64,000 nt of DNA from PALSA-1353 sp050014015 (GCA_050014015.1 JBEKEC010000002.1:1-64000), one strand, 5' to 3'. Shown: positions 8,056-16,727, numbered from the stretch's first letter. Notes: generated by a model from the letters alone, not told the origin. Made by a program: numbers and translations.

Positions 8056-8426
8056 CTCCGTAAGTGAGCGAGCAAAGTTTTTATGTCATCCCCTTGACAA
8101 TTGAGCCGGCATTTTGGGGGACGGTAAGCCGGCCGCCGTTCCGTGGCTAGGTTTCGAGAGCCGTCGCTCCCGCATGTGAAGTCGCTGCGCTCCTTTCTCA
8201 CGAACCATTAATGGCGGGGCTTGGTCGCCTGCTCCCGAGGCTGGCAGCACCGCCGCCGCACGGGTTGAATAATCGACGTTCTTCGTGAGGTTTCTTTCAG
8301 TTTCCCGCACATTATTTGTCCGAGGCGAGTTATAGGGCAATGCGCGATTCGAGGGCGTCGGCGGCGGATAAGGCGCTCGGCCGGCGGTGGTGCATTATCC
8401 GCCCAGCTTTTTATGGGACGCCGGAG
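8056..8426. other. Intergenic spacer between the twin flagellin genes
   Basis: No gene is supported. The stretch lies upstream of the flagellin 1 promoter and downstream of the flagellin 2 terminator. Apart from a few small inverted repeats such as CCGGC...GCCGG near 8105-8130, I see no recognisable element. Confidence 0.5.
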
Positions 8427-8463
8427 GAAAAAAAGAAATCCCCCGGCCGAGGAGGCCGGGGGA
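8427..8463 (-). terminator. Rho-independent terminator of flagellin gene 2
   Basis: Minus strand: TCCCCCGGCC, loop TCCTC, GGCCGGGGGA, then a T-rich tract (TTTCTTTTTTT). It lies about 50 bp past the flagellin 2 stop. Same design as the flagellin 1 terminator, as expected for a duplicated unit. Confidence 0.9.
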
Positions 8464-8514
8464 CGCTTGACTTGCGAGATAGGACCCCGTGGCTCCGCCG
8501 CGGTGTTCACCGAG

Positions 8515-9921
8515 TTAAGTACCCAGGAGCTTCAGGACGTTGTCCGGTTGAGCATTGGCCTGGGAAAGGACGGTGGTGGCTGCCTGCGACAGAATCTGGT
8601 CGCGGGTCAGGTTGGACGTTTCGGAAGCGAAGTCGGTGTCCATGATGGCCGACTCGGCGGCCGAGACGTTCTCATAGGCCACGCCCAGGCTGGCCACCGT
8701 CGAGCCGACGGTGAAAGTCTGGAACGCGCCCAGCCGGCCTCGCAGGCTGCTGACCTGCTGGATCGCGCTGTTAAGAATGTTCTGCGCGGTCGAGAGGTTG
8801 CCGCTCGACAGGCTATTGGCGCCACCGCTGCCGATGGAGCTCAAGTAGCCGTTGAACGAATCGCCCAGATCGCCGGTCGAAACCGAGCTGATGCCGATGG
8901 AGGCCTTGCCTTGCTCGGACACCGTGGATCCCAATTGGAACGTAGCGCCGCCGCCGGTGACGTAGAACGTCGTGGAGGTGGGCAGGTCGTAATTGGCTGC
9001 GATGTTGAGGCTGACGTCGAGGTTGGCGTTGCGGTAACTGACGGCCAGGCCGTTCGCCTGAGCCGACGCGCCGTTGATGGTCACGGCGGCATTCGCTCCC
9101 GTGGCCTTGGTCGAGCTGAAGTTCTGTGCCAGCTTTCCGGCGATGACCTGGATGCTGGTGAACTGCGCCGAGCCGTATTGCGTGGAGTTCACTCGCAGGG
9201 CAGTGCCGCTGACTTGGGCGGACAAGCCCGTGGAGTTCTTCACGCCGTTGATCGCGGTAGCGATCGAGCTGACGGAGGTGCCGGAGGCGAAGGACAACTG
9301 GGTGCTGCCGAGGTTTCCGGCGACTTGGAGGGTCACGGTGTTTCCGCTGATGGCGCCGCCCTGGTAGGTCAGGGCCGCGGTCTTGGCGGATGAAACCACC
9401 TGCACCGCCACCGCCACGGTGCCGCCGTCGGGCACCAGGGCGCTGTTGACCTGGAGGTTGGTGACCGCCGAGCCCACGCTGCTGGTCGTGTAGGCCAGGC
9501 TGCCGTTGAGAAGCTGAGAGCCTTCGAACGACGTGGATTGTGAGATGCGGTTGATGGTGGAAAGAATGGAGTCCACCTGCAACTGATTGGCCGCGACCTC
9601 GTCGGGACTGAGGGCGCCGGAGTTGGCGGCTTGGCCGACCAGCCCCTGCACCTGAGTCAGAAGCGAACTGACCTCGTTCAAGCCGCCTTCAGCGGTTCCG
9701 ATGACGTTGCCAGCGAGGCTGGCGTTGCTGATGGCGGTCTGAATGCCGGTCTGTTCCTGCTGGAGGCTCAGTCCCGCGATCAAACCGGCGGGATTATCGG
9801 CACCACTGTTGATCTGCAAACCCGTGCTGAGCCGTTCGAGGCTCGTGTTCAGACTCGTATTGTTTTGCGCCAAGGATCGCTGGGCGATCAGCGAGTTGAC
9901 GTTGGTATTAATGACGCTCAT
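8515..9921 (-). CDS. fliC: Flagellin 2, tandem paralogue of flagellin 1
   Basis: 468 residues. N-terminus MSVINTNVNSLIAQRSLAQN; C-terminus ends DNVLKLLGT. Differences from flagellin 1 cluster in the central domain (for example around STKATGANAAVTINGASAQA and the STVSEQGKA segment) and are otherwise scattered conservative changes. The terminal domains needed for export and polymerisation are intact. Two near-identical copies plus a divergent third suggest a multi-flagellin filament or dosage duplication. The ATG at 9921 is preceded by the same CACGGAGAGAC leader block as flagellin 1. I could not find a convincing sigma-54 or sigma-28 site upstream. Confidence 0.95.
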   Translation of the reverse strand: MSVINTNVNSLIAQRSLAQNNTSLNTSLERLSTGLQINSGADNPAGLIAGLSLQQEQTGIQTAISNASLAGNVIGTAEGGLNEVSSLLTQVQGLVGQAANSGALSPDEVAANQLQVDSILSTINRISQSTSFEGSQLLNGSLAYTTSSVGSAVTNLQVNSALVPDGGTVAVAVQVVSSAKTAALTYQGGAISGNTVTLQVAGNLGSTQLSFASGTSVSSIATAINGVKNSTGLSAQVSGTALRVNSTQYGSAQFTSIQVIAGKLAQNFSSTKATGANAAVTINGASAQANGLAVSYRNANLDVSLNIAANYDLPTSTTFYVTGGGATFQLGSTVSEQGKASIGISSVSTGDLGDSFNGYLSSIGSGGANSLSSGNLSTAQNILNSAIQQVSSLRGRLGAFQTFTVGSTVASLGVAYENVSAAESAIMDTDFASETSNLTRDQILSQAATTVLSQANAQPDNVLKLLGT

Positions 9922-9926
9922 AACCT

Positions 9927-9939
9927 GTCTCTCCGTGAC
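9927..9939 (-). promoter_or_regulatory. Candidate CsrA-binding hairpin over the flagellin 2 ribosome site
   Basis: Minus-strand GTCACGGAGAGAC, identical to the block before flagellin 1, five bases upstream of the ATG. The GGA in the loop is also the ribosome-binding site, so CsrA binding would block translation. Confidence 0.5.
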
Positions 9940-10355
9940 TAAAGGACCAATCCCTGAATATGTTTCGCTGGCAGGTCAGGGGAATCCCGCCAAAAACCAC
10001 AAGGCCATGCACCGCCGCCATATCAAGGCGGCGGCGTCAAATCATCGGCGGATGGGCATGGCCCTTCCGCCATCGATGCCTCCTTTCTCGCAAGTCAGCC
10101 GAGCGTGAGGCATATCACGAAACTCCGCGCGGCATAGGCGGCGTATCGACGGAGAGGACGGGGCACTTTAGCGAGACTGGGAAAAGATTTCCGAAAGGAA
10201 GGGGGAGATCAGGCCGCCACGTCGGCTATGCGCCGGCTAGGCGATTATATGACGTGAGGGTTCGATAACGCAGAATGGGCGCGGCTGCGCAAAAACGGAC
10301 GGGTGCGGCCAAGCCGGGTTGTCCGCGAAAATTTCACTTCGTCCATGCTTCAGGA
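9940..10355. other. Intergenic spacer between flagellins 2 and 3
   Basis: No gene is supported. It contains the flagellin 2 leader and, further right, the end of the flagellin 3 unit. A GC-rich palindrome (GGCGGC...GCCGCC, about 10014-10035) is visible. No clear terminator was found after flagellin 3. Confidence 0.45.
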
Positions 10356-11789
10356 TCAATGACCCTGAAGGAGAGTGAGCACGGTCTGCGGAATGTTGTT
10401 GGCGGTTGCGAGCACGCTGGTTCCCGCCTGCACGAGGATCTGATTCCGCGTGAGGTTGGCGGTCTCGGCGGCGAAATCGGCGTCCTGAATATCGCTTTCG
10501 CTGGAGGTCACGTTTTCCAAGGTGACCTGGAGGCTTGCCGAATTGGTCTCCAGGGTGTTCTTCTCAAAGGCGCCGAGGCGTCCCTGCAACTCGGCGACCT
10601 GCTGAATGGCCACCTGAACGATCTGGCTGGCCTTCTCAGCTCGTCCACCGACGATGGAGGCATTTCCCCCCGTGACAATGTCGTTGAGGAATCCAACGGC
10701 ATTGTTTCCCAGGGCACTGGCGGCAACCGACCCGATGCCAATGCTGACTTGTTGCTGGCTATTGACCTGGCCTCCAAGCTGGAAGAGCGCCCCGCCGCCG
10801 GTGATGGCGAAGCTGGTCTGTCCGATGCCGAACGTGTCGCTCAGGGTCATATCCAAGTCGAGCGAGGAGGTGTTGAGCTGCAATTCAAGACCGTTACCCA
10901 CGGTAAGCGCGCCGTTAATGGTGGCAACGACATCGGCGCCGACGGCGCGTTCCTTGTCGGCGCCGGTGGTGTCGGTGGTCTGGAAGACGCCGGTCTGCGC
11001 CTGGATCGATACGTAACTGCTGGAACCGTACCCGGTGCTTTGGAAATTGATCCCAGAAGCGGCGTTGGCGCTGTTAATGAGGTTGGCGGTGACGCCGGTG
11101 CTGTCGGAGATTCCGTTGATGGCGAACCCGATCGCCGACGCGGTCGTCCCGCTGACAAACGAGAGAGTCTGGACGCCGCCGTTGCCGCCGATTTCCAGAG
11201 TGACGCTCTTGGTGATGGCGCTGGTGCGGAACTGGAGGTCGGCGAGCTTGGCGCTGCTGATCACGTTCACGTCGACGGGCATCGACGTTTGGGTGCCGAG
11301 ATTGGCCTGTGAAATACTCAAGGCGCTGATGGCGCTGGTCGCGACGCCGCTGGTGATGTAGTTCAGGCTGCCATCCAACAGGTTCAGGCCGGCGAAGCTG
11401 GTCGTGCCGGCGATTCGGGTGATGCTTTGGACATCTGAATCGACCTGGAGCTGGTTGGCCTGAAGCTCCTGCGAGGAGAGGGCGCCGGAGTTGGCGGATT
11501 CGACGACCAGGCCGTTGATGTCGTCCAGGAGAGAGTTCACCTCGGTCAGGGCGCCATCGGCGGTGGTGATGACGTTGGTAGCCTGGGAGCTGTTGTTGAC
11601 CGCCTGCTGGATGCCGGTGATTTCGCTCTGCAGGTCCTGGCTGGCGATCAGACCGGCGGGGTCGTCGGCGCCGCTGTTGATGCGGAGACCGGTGCTCAAG
11701 CGCTGCAATGACGTGCTGAGGGCTGCCTGCGAATTGGCCAGAGCGTTCTGGGCAATCAGCGACGCGACGTTAGTTTCAATACGGGCCAT
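10356..11789 (-). CDS. fliC: Flagellin 3, divergent paralogue
   Basis: 477 residues. N-terminus MARIETNVASLIAQNALANS; LSTGLRINSGADDPAGLIAS follows. The C-terminus has ENVTSSESDIQDADFAAETA and ends VLTLLQGH. It is clearly flagellin but well diverged from the twin copies. The ATG at 11789 has GGAGG five bases upstream. It starts 62 bp after the csrA stop with no terminator between, so it may be co-transcribed with fliW-csrA from the strong sigma-54 site at 13071. Its leader contains a GGA at the ribosome site but not the conserved 13-mer. It may be a minor or basal filament subunit (inference). Confidence 0.93.
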   Translation of the reverse strand: MARIETNVASLIAQNALANSQAALSTSLQRLSTGLRINSGADDPAGLIASQDLQSEITGIQQAVNNSSQATNVITTADGALTEVNSLLDDINGLVVESANSGALSSQELQANQLQVDSDVQSITRIAGTTSFAGLNLLDGSLNYITSGVATSAISALSISQANLGTQTSMPVDVNVISSAKLADLQFRTSAITKSVTLEIGGNGGVQTLSFVSGTTASAIGFAINGISDSTGVTANLINSANAASGINFQSTGYGSSSYVSIQAQTGVFQTTDTTGADKERAVGADVVATINGALTVGNGLELQLNTSSLDLDMTLSDTFGIGQTSFAITGGGALFQLGGQVNSQQQVSIGIGSVAASALGNNAVGFLNDIVTGGNASIVGGRAEKASQIVQVAIQQVAELQGRLGAFEKNTLETNSASLQVTLENVTSSESDIQDADFAAETANLTRNQILVQAGTSVLATANNIPQTVLTLLQGH

Positions 11790-11851
11790 ATCAATCCTCC
11801 ATGACTGAGCCGGAGGCGAAGCCTACCGGTCATGGCGAAACGGGGCGAGAA

Positions 11852-12172
11852 TTATTTCTTCTGCTGGTTATCATCTGCGGAGGGCGAAGCCCTGTCCGCG
11901 GCGGAGGGCGAAGCCCTATCCGCGGCGGAGGGCGAAGCCCTGTCCGCTTTGGAACCGATCTTTCCGAATCCCGAAAGATCCTCGGGTTTGACCTGGGCCG
12001 CGGCTTTGTTCTCGCGGCGGATGGCGTCGTAGACTTCCTTGCGGTGGACGCTGATCTCCTTTGGGGCATTGATCCCCAGGCGCACTTTGTCACCGCGGAT
12101 ATCGACGACGGTGACCTCGACGTTGTCACCGATCATGATCGTCTCGTCGCGTTGACGTGACAGGACCAACAT
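11852..12172 (-). CDS. csrA: CsrA translational regulator with a repeat-encoded C-terminal tail
   Basis: Residues 1-61 are a complete CsrA: MLVLSRQRDETIMIGDNVEV, the GDKVRLGINAP strand and the HRKEVYDAIRREN helix. CsrA binds GGA motifs in mRNA leaders and blocks translation, in flagellated bacteria typically that of flagellin. A 45-residue tail follows, in which DRASPSAA occurs three times. This tail is encoded by 24-bp tandem repeats built on a palindrome. Most CsrA proteins are 60-75 residues, so this one is oversized. The ATG at 12172 has AAGGAG upstream. It lies between fliW and flagellin 3, the classic FliW-CsrA-flagellin module. Confidence 0.95.
   Translation of the reverse strand: MLVLSRQRDETIMIGDNVEVTVVDIRGDKVRLGINAPKEISVHRKEVYDAIRRENKAAAQVKPEDLSGFGKIGSKADRASPSAADRASPSAADRASPSADDNQQKK
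11881..11952 (-). repeat. 24-bp tandem palindromic repeats inside csrA
   Basis: Three units, each carrying GGAGGGCGAAGCCCT, with GGCGAAGCC cores at 11883, 11907 and 11931. The core is the reverse complement of GGCTTCGCC, the same core as in the intergenic elements. The period is a multiple of three, so the frame is kept. Confidence 0.9.
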
Positions 12173-12302
12173 GTTCAGGCTCCTTCCTGCTGGTTGGATC
12201 GCGCGGGGTGGGGCCCGCGGCGATCAACGTCACCCGAAACATCCCTGTTCCGGGCCCACTTGAACCCCCATCCTCAACGGACCGGCACGAACTGGCCGCG
12301 GC

Positions 12303-12752
12303 TTAGGCCGACTTGGCCAGAGGCACATCGGCGGTAAGCCTCAGAAGGGGCTGGCGCGTGGTCCACTTCTTCTCGGTCAGCACGACCTGCTGGGCGATGC
12401 GATTGTCGCTGTTGACGATGATCGGCCCGAGCAGATTGCCGGTGAGCCAATCCCCGATCTTGTTGCAGATGACGAAGACCTGCGCGAACTTCAGATCGGA
12501 AAAGGCGAGATCGCCGAGGGTTTCCTCGCGCATGGGGACCTCATAATCCTTGAAGAAGATGGTGGGGTCCGTGACGACGAAGGCGAGGTTCGGATCGTCG
12601 ACGCTTTGCAGCCAGAAGAAATAATTCCCCTGTCCGGTCTGGATGAGTGCAAAGCGTTGATGATTGGGGAACCCGAGCAAACCGCGCGGGAAGGTCATGA
12701 GGCGCTGGTCATCGACCGAAATGGCGCCGAAACGGGAAGTATCGATCTCCAT
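12303..12752 (-). CDS. fliW: FliW flagellar assembly factor, CsrA antagonist
   Basis: The 149-residue protein starts at ATG 12752 (MEIDTSRFG), with GGAG eight or nine bases upstream; a longer open frame to 12776 begins at a non-ATG codon. FliW signatures include LMTFPRGLLGFPNHQRFALI, the FFWLQSVDDPNLAFVV block and NLLGPIIVN. FliW binds either flagellin or CsrA: when flagellin is exported, freed FliW captures CsrA and flagellin translation resumes. It lies 130 bp upstream of csrA on the same strand, the standard order. Confidence 0.95.
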   Translation of the reverse strand: MEIDTSRFGAISVDDQRLMTFPRGLLGFPNHQRFALIQTGQGNYFFWLQSVDDPNLAFVVTDPTIFFKDYEVPMREETLGDLAFSDLKFAQVFVICNKIGDWLTGNLLGPIIVNSDNRIAQQVVLTEKKWTTRQPLLRLTADVPLAKSA

Positions 12753-13070
12753 GATCCAAGCTCCGATCCCGCACACCGGTCACGGCGAAAAGGCCGTGGG
12801 GTGCGAAAAGGTTTTCCGGCGGCGTCATGCCATCCGGTTTGCGCCCCGGCGGCTAACAAAGGCGTCCGGGGACGTGAAGGGCCGTACCGCAACCCGCGGT
12901 GCGGCCCGCGTTCCGCGGGTTGAACCGCGGGGGTCATTCGTTGGCTGCCGTGGGTTCCTCCGCGGCAGCGCGGGCTTCGGCGATTCCTGCCGCTCCCGGC
13001 AGTTTTTTCCGCGCGTCGTGCGATTGAATGTTTAATTTTCAATCACAATCTACGCTGCGTAACATACCAG
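12753..13070 (-). promoter_or_regulatory. Long structured leader of fliW-csrA
   Basis: If transcription starts at the sigma-54 site at 13071, the fliW mRNA has a leader of about 300 bases. It contains an AT-rich hairpin, GATTGA...TCAATC at 13022-13044, and a dense set of GC palindromes (CCCGCGG...CCGCGGG) around 12890-12940. A hairpin at 12987 looks like a terminator on the other strand. No gene was seen here. Such a leader may be regulatory. Confidence 0.4.
12987..13008 (+). terminator. Terminator-shaped hairpin on the plus strand, no gene ahead of it
   Basis: CTGCCG, loop CTCC, CGGCAG, then TTTTTT. It would stop plus-strand transcription running antisense into fliW-flgL. No plus-strand gene is known upstream of it. 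Confidence 0.5.
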
Positions 13071-13085
13071 GCAATCCGCGTGCCA
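13071..13085 (-). promoter_or_regulatory. Sigma-54 promoter, consensus match, upstream of fliW-csrA
   Basis: Minus-strand TGGCACGCGGATTGC matches TGGCACG-N4-TTGC at every fixed position. It lies 10 bp past the flgL stop and points at fliW. Needs RpoN and an enhancer-binding activator, neither in this window. Confidence 0.8.
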
Positions 13086-13094
13086 CTCCCCGCG

Positions 13095-15005
13095 TCAGGC
13101 GATGAAATTCAGCAGCGAAATCTGCATGGTGTTCGCCGCCGTTTCCAGGCTGGCCTCCAACGCCGTCTGAAGCGTCTGGAATTGCGAGATCGCCTGGGCC
13201 ATGTCCACGTCCTGCAATTGCGAGAGAAGCGACTGGGTGGCCGTGTTCTGCTGCGAAAGATCGGTCTGGCGATTGGTCAGTTCCTTCTGGGTGGCGCCGG
13301 TTTGGCCCTGGGACTCGATGACCCGACTGATGTCGGTCTGGATGGCCTGTCCGGCCGCGGTGATGTCCTGCTGACTTCCGGACTGCAAGGCGGTCATAAG
13401 AGCTTGCAAATTTCCGAAAACTCCGGCGGAGGTGGGCGCCCCGGCGTCGGCGCCGGTCAGGGTGTTTCCCGATGCCGCGACGTTCAGGCCGAGATCGCCT
13501 GCGGCACTGGAGTCGTTTAGCTCCGTGACGCTGAGGGTTCCGGCTCCGCCGGAGGTGTCGGTGAGCACAATGCCGCTTCCGGTGGTGGCCAGGGAAGCGG
13601 TGACCTTGGCGCCGGTGGCGGCGTTGATTTCGTTGATGACGTCCTGGACGGTCTGGGCGGCGCTGACGGAGATCTGGAACGTGGAGCCGTCGCGGGCGGT
13701 GATCTGGAAATCGGGAGTCGCGCCGCCGGCGGTTTGCACGCCCTTGCCGTTGTTCAGTTTCGACAGGGGAGTAGAGAGTGACATGGTTTGGAGGCCGAGA
13801 TCGGCGGCGGTGTTTCCGCCGTTTTCTCCGATGCTGAGGCTGGTGCCCTGGGAAGCGTTGAGGACATTGATGCCGGTGCCCGCGGAATTGATCTGGGCGA
13901 CGACGCCCAAACCCGCGCCGTTGATGGCGTTGAGCATGTCCTGGACGGTGCCCGTGGGGGACCAGGTGATGGTCTTGGTGAACTTTCCGTTGGTGATGGT
14001 CAATCCGGAGTTGTCGATGCCCGCGCCATTTTGCAAGGATGAGAGCGGAGTGAGGAGCGTGACTTTGGGGTTGAGCGAGCTGCCGACGACCGGTGTGCCG
14101 GCGCCCGCGCCTGCGGACGGGGTGGAGATGCCCAGGTCCTGGGCGGTGGCGCCGGTGACGGTGATGTTATCGGTGGGCGCGCCGGTGAGGGTCAGGCCCT
14201 GGCCGGTGATGGATGCGGTGATGCCGCCGACGGCCGCCTGGTTGATGAGATTCACGACGTCCCCGATGCTGGCGGCGGAGGAAAGATCGACGGTCTGGGT
14301 GAGGCTGCCGTTGCCGAGGGTGAGCGATCCGAGTTGAAGGCCGGCGTTGGATGCGCCGCCGAGATCGGAGATTCGAGTGGATGCGGAGAGATCGGGGGAG
14401 AGGTTGGCCGATCCCGTCACGCCGGAGGAGAGGGCGCCGAAGACCTGAGCGCCGTTGGTTTGTGAGGAGATGGAAATTCCGTCGTCGATGCTGGTTTGGA
14501 GGGTTTGAGCGCTACCGACGAATTCCACGACGCCGTTGCTCTCGACGAAGGGCTGGGTGTTTCCCGAGGCCCCGCCGAAGAGATACTGGCCGTTGTATTG
14601 CTGGTTGCCGATGGAAAGGGCCTGGCTATAGAGGGATTGGACGACGCTGGCGTCGCTGGTGCGCTGGGTTTGGTTGACATCGGAGCCGACGTCGGCGGAG
14701 GCGATCTGCTCGGCCTGCTGAAGGAGGGTGGTGAGATTGCCGAGACTGGAATCGGTCTGCGAAAGCTGGGCGCTGACGCTGTTGATGGTGTCGTTGTAAG
14801 ACTGCTGGCGATTGAGGGTCTGAGTAAGCTGCATGATGATGGCGGCGGCCGCGGGATTGTCGCTGGGGGTGCTGACGGCCTGGCCGGTGGACAGTTCGTT
14901 TTGAACCTGAAGAATCTGGGCCTCGGAGCCGTCGATCTGCTGAGACAGGAGGTTCGCCTGCATCAGGTTGCTCACGCGAGAAATTCCGACGGGAAGCACG
15001 GACAT
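13095..15005 (-). CDS. flgL: FlgL hook-filament junction protein, oversized
   Basis: At 636 residues it is about twice the usual 300. The N-terminus (MSVLPVGISRVSNLMQANLL, NELSTGQAVSTPSDNPAAAA) and the C-terminus (SLLSQLQDVDMAQAISQFQT...NTMQISLLNFIA) are typical FlgL/flagellin-like coils. The extra central mass contains repeated blocks of the 'flagellin hook IN' type: a DLG(L/I)S-like strand, a TPL..L..G.G segment, and TVQDVINEINAA or TVQDMLNAINGA helices, each seen about two or three times. FlgL joins the hook to the filament. The start ATG at 15005 is used. It follows flgK by 12 bp and is the last gene of the flg operon before the sigma-54 site of fliW. Confidence 0.92.
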   Translation of the reverse strand: MSVLPVGISRVSNLMQANLLSQQIDGSEAQILQVQNELSTGQAVSTPSDNPAAAAIIMQLTQTLNRQQSYNDTINSVSAQLSQTDSSLGNLTTLLQQAEQIASADVGSDVNQTQRTSDASVVQSLYSQALSIGNQQYNGQYLFGGASGNTQPFVESNGVVEFVGSAQTLQTSIDDGISISSQTNGAQVFGALSSGVTGSANLSPDLSASTRISDLGGASNAGLQLGSLTLGNGSLTQTVDLSSAASIGDVVNLINQAAVGGITASITGQGLTLTGAPTDNITVTGATAQDLGISTPSAGAGAGTPVVGSSLNPKVTLLTPLSSLQNGAGIDNSGLTITNGKFTKTITWSPTGTVQDMLNAINGAGLGVVAQINSAGTGINVLNASQGTSLSIGENGGNTAADLGLQTMSLSTPLSKLNNGKGVQTAGGATPDFQITARDGSTFQISVSAAQTVQDVINEINAATGAKVTASLATTGSGIVLTDTSGGAGTLSVTELNDSSAAGDLGLNVAASGNTLTGADAGAPTSAGVFGNLQALMTALQSGSQQDITAAGQAIQTDISRVIESQGQTGATQKELTNRQTDLSQQNTATQSLLSQLQDVDMAQAISQFQTLQTALEASLETAANTMQISLLNFIA

Positions 15006-15017
15006 GGGTCATTGGTC

Positions 15018-16715
15018 CTAGAGCGTGATGTTCAAAAGCGATTGCATCATCTGGTTCACGGTGGAGATAAACATGGCGGCGCCCTGGTAACTGCGCTGTT
15101 GCTGAAGCATGTTGATGGTTTCCTGATCGAGGCTGACGCCGCTGACGGCCTGCTGCTGGGTCTGAAGGGTCTGGACGATGTCCTGGGTGGAGGTGGTGTT
15201 GCTTTTGGCGGCGGCGCTGGCGGTGGCGACGCCGTTGATCATCCCGTTGTAGGCGTCGGTCCAGGTTTGATTATTGAGGATGGCCTGGGTGGTCGAGGGG
15301 AAATTGGCGATCGCCAGGGCGTTGGAGTTGTCGCCGGGGTCTCCGTTCTGGGCCGCGGCCAGGAGGCTTGGATTCGAGGCGGCGTTTGAGTTGACCGCGA
15401 TGGAACCGGCGTCGGAACCCTGGAAAAAGGTGTTGATGCCCAGAGCGGCGAGGACGTGGCTGCTGTCCTGGCTGAAGGTGAGGGTCACGTTGGGATCGGT
15501 GGAGGCGATGGTCAACATGCCGCCCTGGACGGTCGCCTTGACGCTGGTGATGCCGTTCAAACTCGTGGCCAGGCTGTTCAGAGTCGTGTCGGTGGGCTGG
15601 CCGGTGAGGTTCACCGGGACAAGCGTGCTGCTGGACAGGCCGGTCTGCGAATTGGTGGTGGTGACGACGAAGCTGCCGTTCACGGGCTGAAACGGAAGGT
15701 CGGCGGCGGAGCTGTTCAGGGCGGCGGTTGGATCGAGCGCCTGATTGGTGCCGGTGACGCTGCTGTATCCCGTCAGCCCCTGGCCGCTGGAGTAGATGGA
15801 GTTCAGCCCGAAGATCAGCCCGCCGGCGAGGGAATTAAGCTGCTGCTGCACGGAGTTGAGCTGATTTTGCGAAGTCAGGTCGGCGCCAAGCTGGCCGCTG
15901 GTGGCCTGAACGGCGCCGCCGTTGGAGGCAAATTGCAGGGAATAGGTCGGCTGGCCGTTCACCTGGGTTTGCTGGACCGTCAGGCTGTCGGCGCTGGTAG
16001 CGACGACCAGTGGTTCGGAGCCGATGTAGACGTTCACGGTGCCGTTGCCCTGGTTGACGGTCTGGACGTTGACGAGTTGGGCGAGTTGCTGGACGGCGGC
16101 GTCGCGCTGGTCCAGAAGATTATTGTCCGCACCGTTGGCGGCCTGGCTGGTGGCAATCTGCTGATTCAAGCCGGCGATCTGTTGTGCAAGCTGGCTGGCG
16201 TTGGACGCCAGGGAATTCAGTTCGCCGCCGAGGTTCGACTGCACGGTTTGGAGCTGGGATTCCAATCCGTTGAACTGCTGGGCGAGAGTCTGTCCATCCT
16301 GGATGACGACTTGGCGTTGCGAGGTATCGGTGGGGTTGTTGGCAAGCTGCGACCAGTCGGTCATGAAACTCGTGAGCTGGGTATCCAGACTCTGATTGCC
16401 CAGGGCGTTAAAAACGGTCTCGATCTGGCCGCTCCAGTTCTGGGTGGTGGAGGCGGACTGGTTGTCGCTGATGGCGGAATTCAACCGGCTGTTGAGGGAC
16501 TCATCGACCTGTCTTTGGATGGCGGTGAGATCGACGCCCGTGCCGACGTAGATTCCCGGACTGAGTTCCTGGTCGGGGGTGTCGGTGGTGACGGAAACTT
16601 CGCGGGAATAATTGGCATTGCCGACGTTGGCAATGTTATTGCCCGTGACCTGGAGGGCGGCCTGACTGGCGGTCAGTGCCGATCCCCCGATGTTGAGCGC
16701 TCCGCTGAGAGACAT
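15018..16715 (-). CDS. flgK: FlgK hook-associated protein 1
   Basis: The 565-residue protein begins MSLSGALNIGGSALTASQAA, then LQVTGNNIANVGNANYSREV, the standard rod/hook family start with the N-N-I-A-N motif. The C-terminus (GVSLDQETINMLQQQRSYQG, then AAMFISTVNQMMQSLLN) matches the FlgK/FlgE closing helix. It sits at the hook-filament junction. I use ATG 16715; a longer frame begins with TTG at 16721. Its upstream neighbour flgN ends 12 bp before, fitting FlgN's role as the FlgK/FlgL export chaperone. Confidence 0.95.
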   Translation of the reverse strand: MSLSGALNIGGSALTASQAALQVTGNNIANVGNANYSREVSVTTDTPDQELSPGIYVGTGVDLTAIQRQVDESLNSRLNSAISDNQSASTTQNWSGQIETVFNALGNQSLDTQLTSFMTDWSQLANNPTDTSQRQVVIQDGQTLAQQFNGLESQLQTVQSNLGGELNSLASNASQLAQQIAGLNQQIATSQAANGADNNLLDQRDAAVQQLAQLVNVQTVNQGNGTVNVYIGSEPLVVATSADSLTVQQTQVNGQPTYSLQFASNGGAVQATSGQLGADLTSQNQLNSVQQQLNSLAGGLIFGLNSIYSSGQGLTGYSSVTGTNQALDPTAALNSSAADLPFQPVNGSFVVTTTNSQTGLSSSTLVPVNLTGQPTDTTLNSLATSLNGITSVKATVQGGMLTIASTDPNVTLTFSQDSSHVLAALGINTFFQGSDAGSIAVNSNAASNPSLLAAAQNGDPGDNSNALAIANFPSTTQAILNNQTWTDAYNGMINGVATASAAAKSNTTSTQDIVQTLQTQQQAVSGVSLDQETINMLQQQRSYQGAAMFISTVNQMMQSLLNITL

Positions 16716-16727
16716 AGGCAAAATCCA

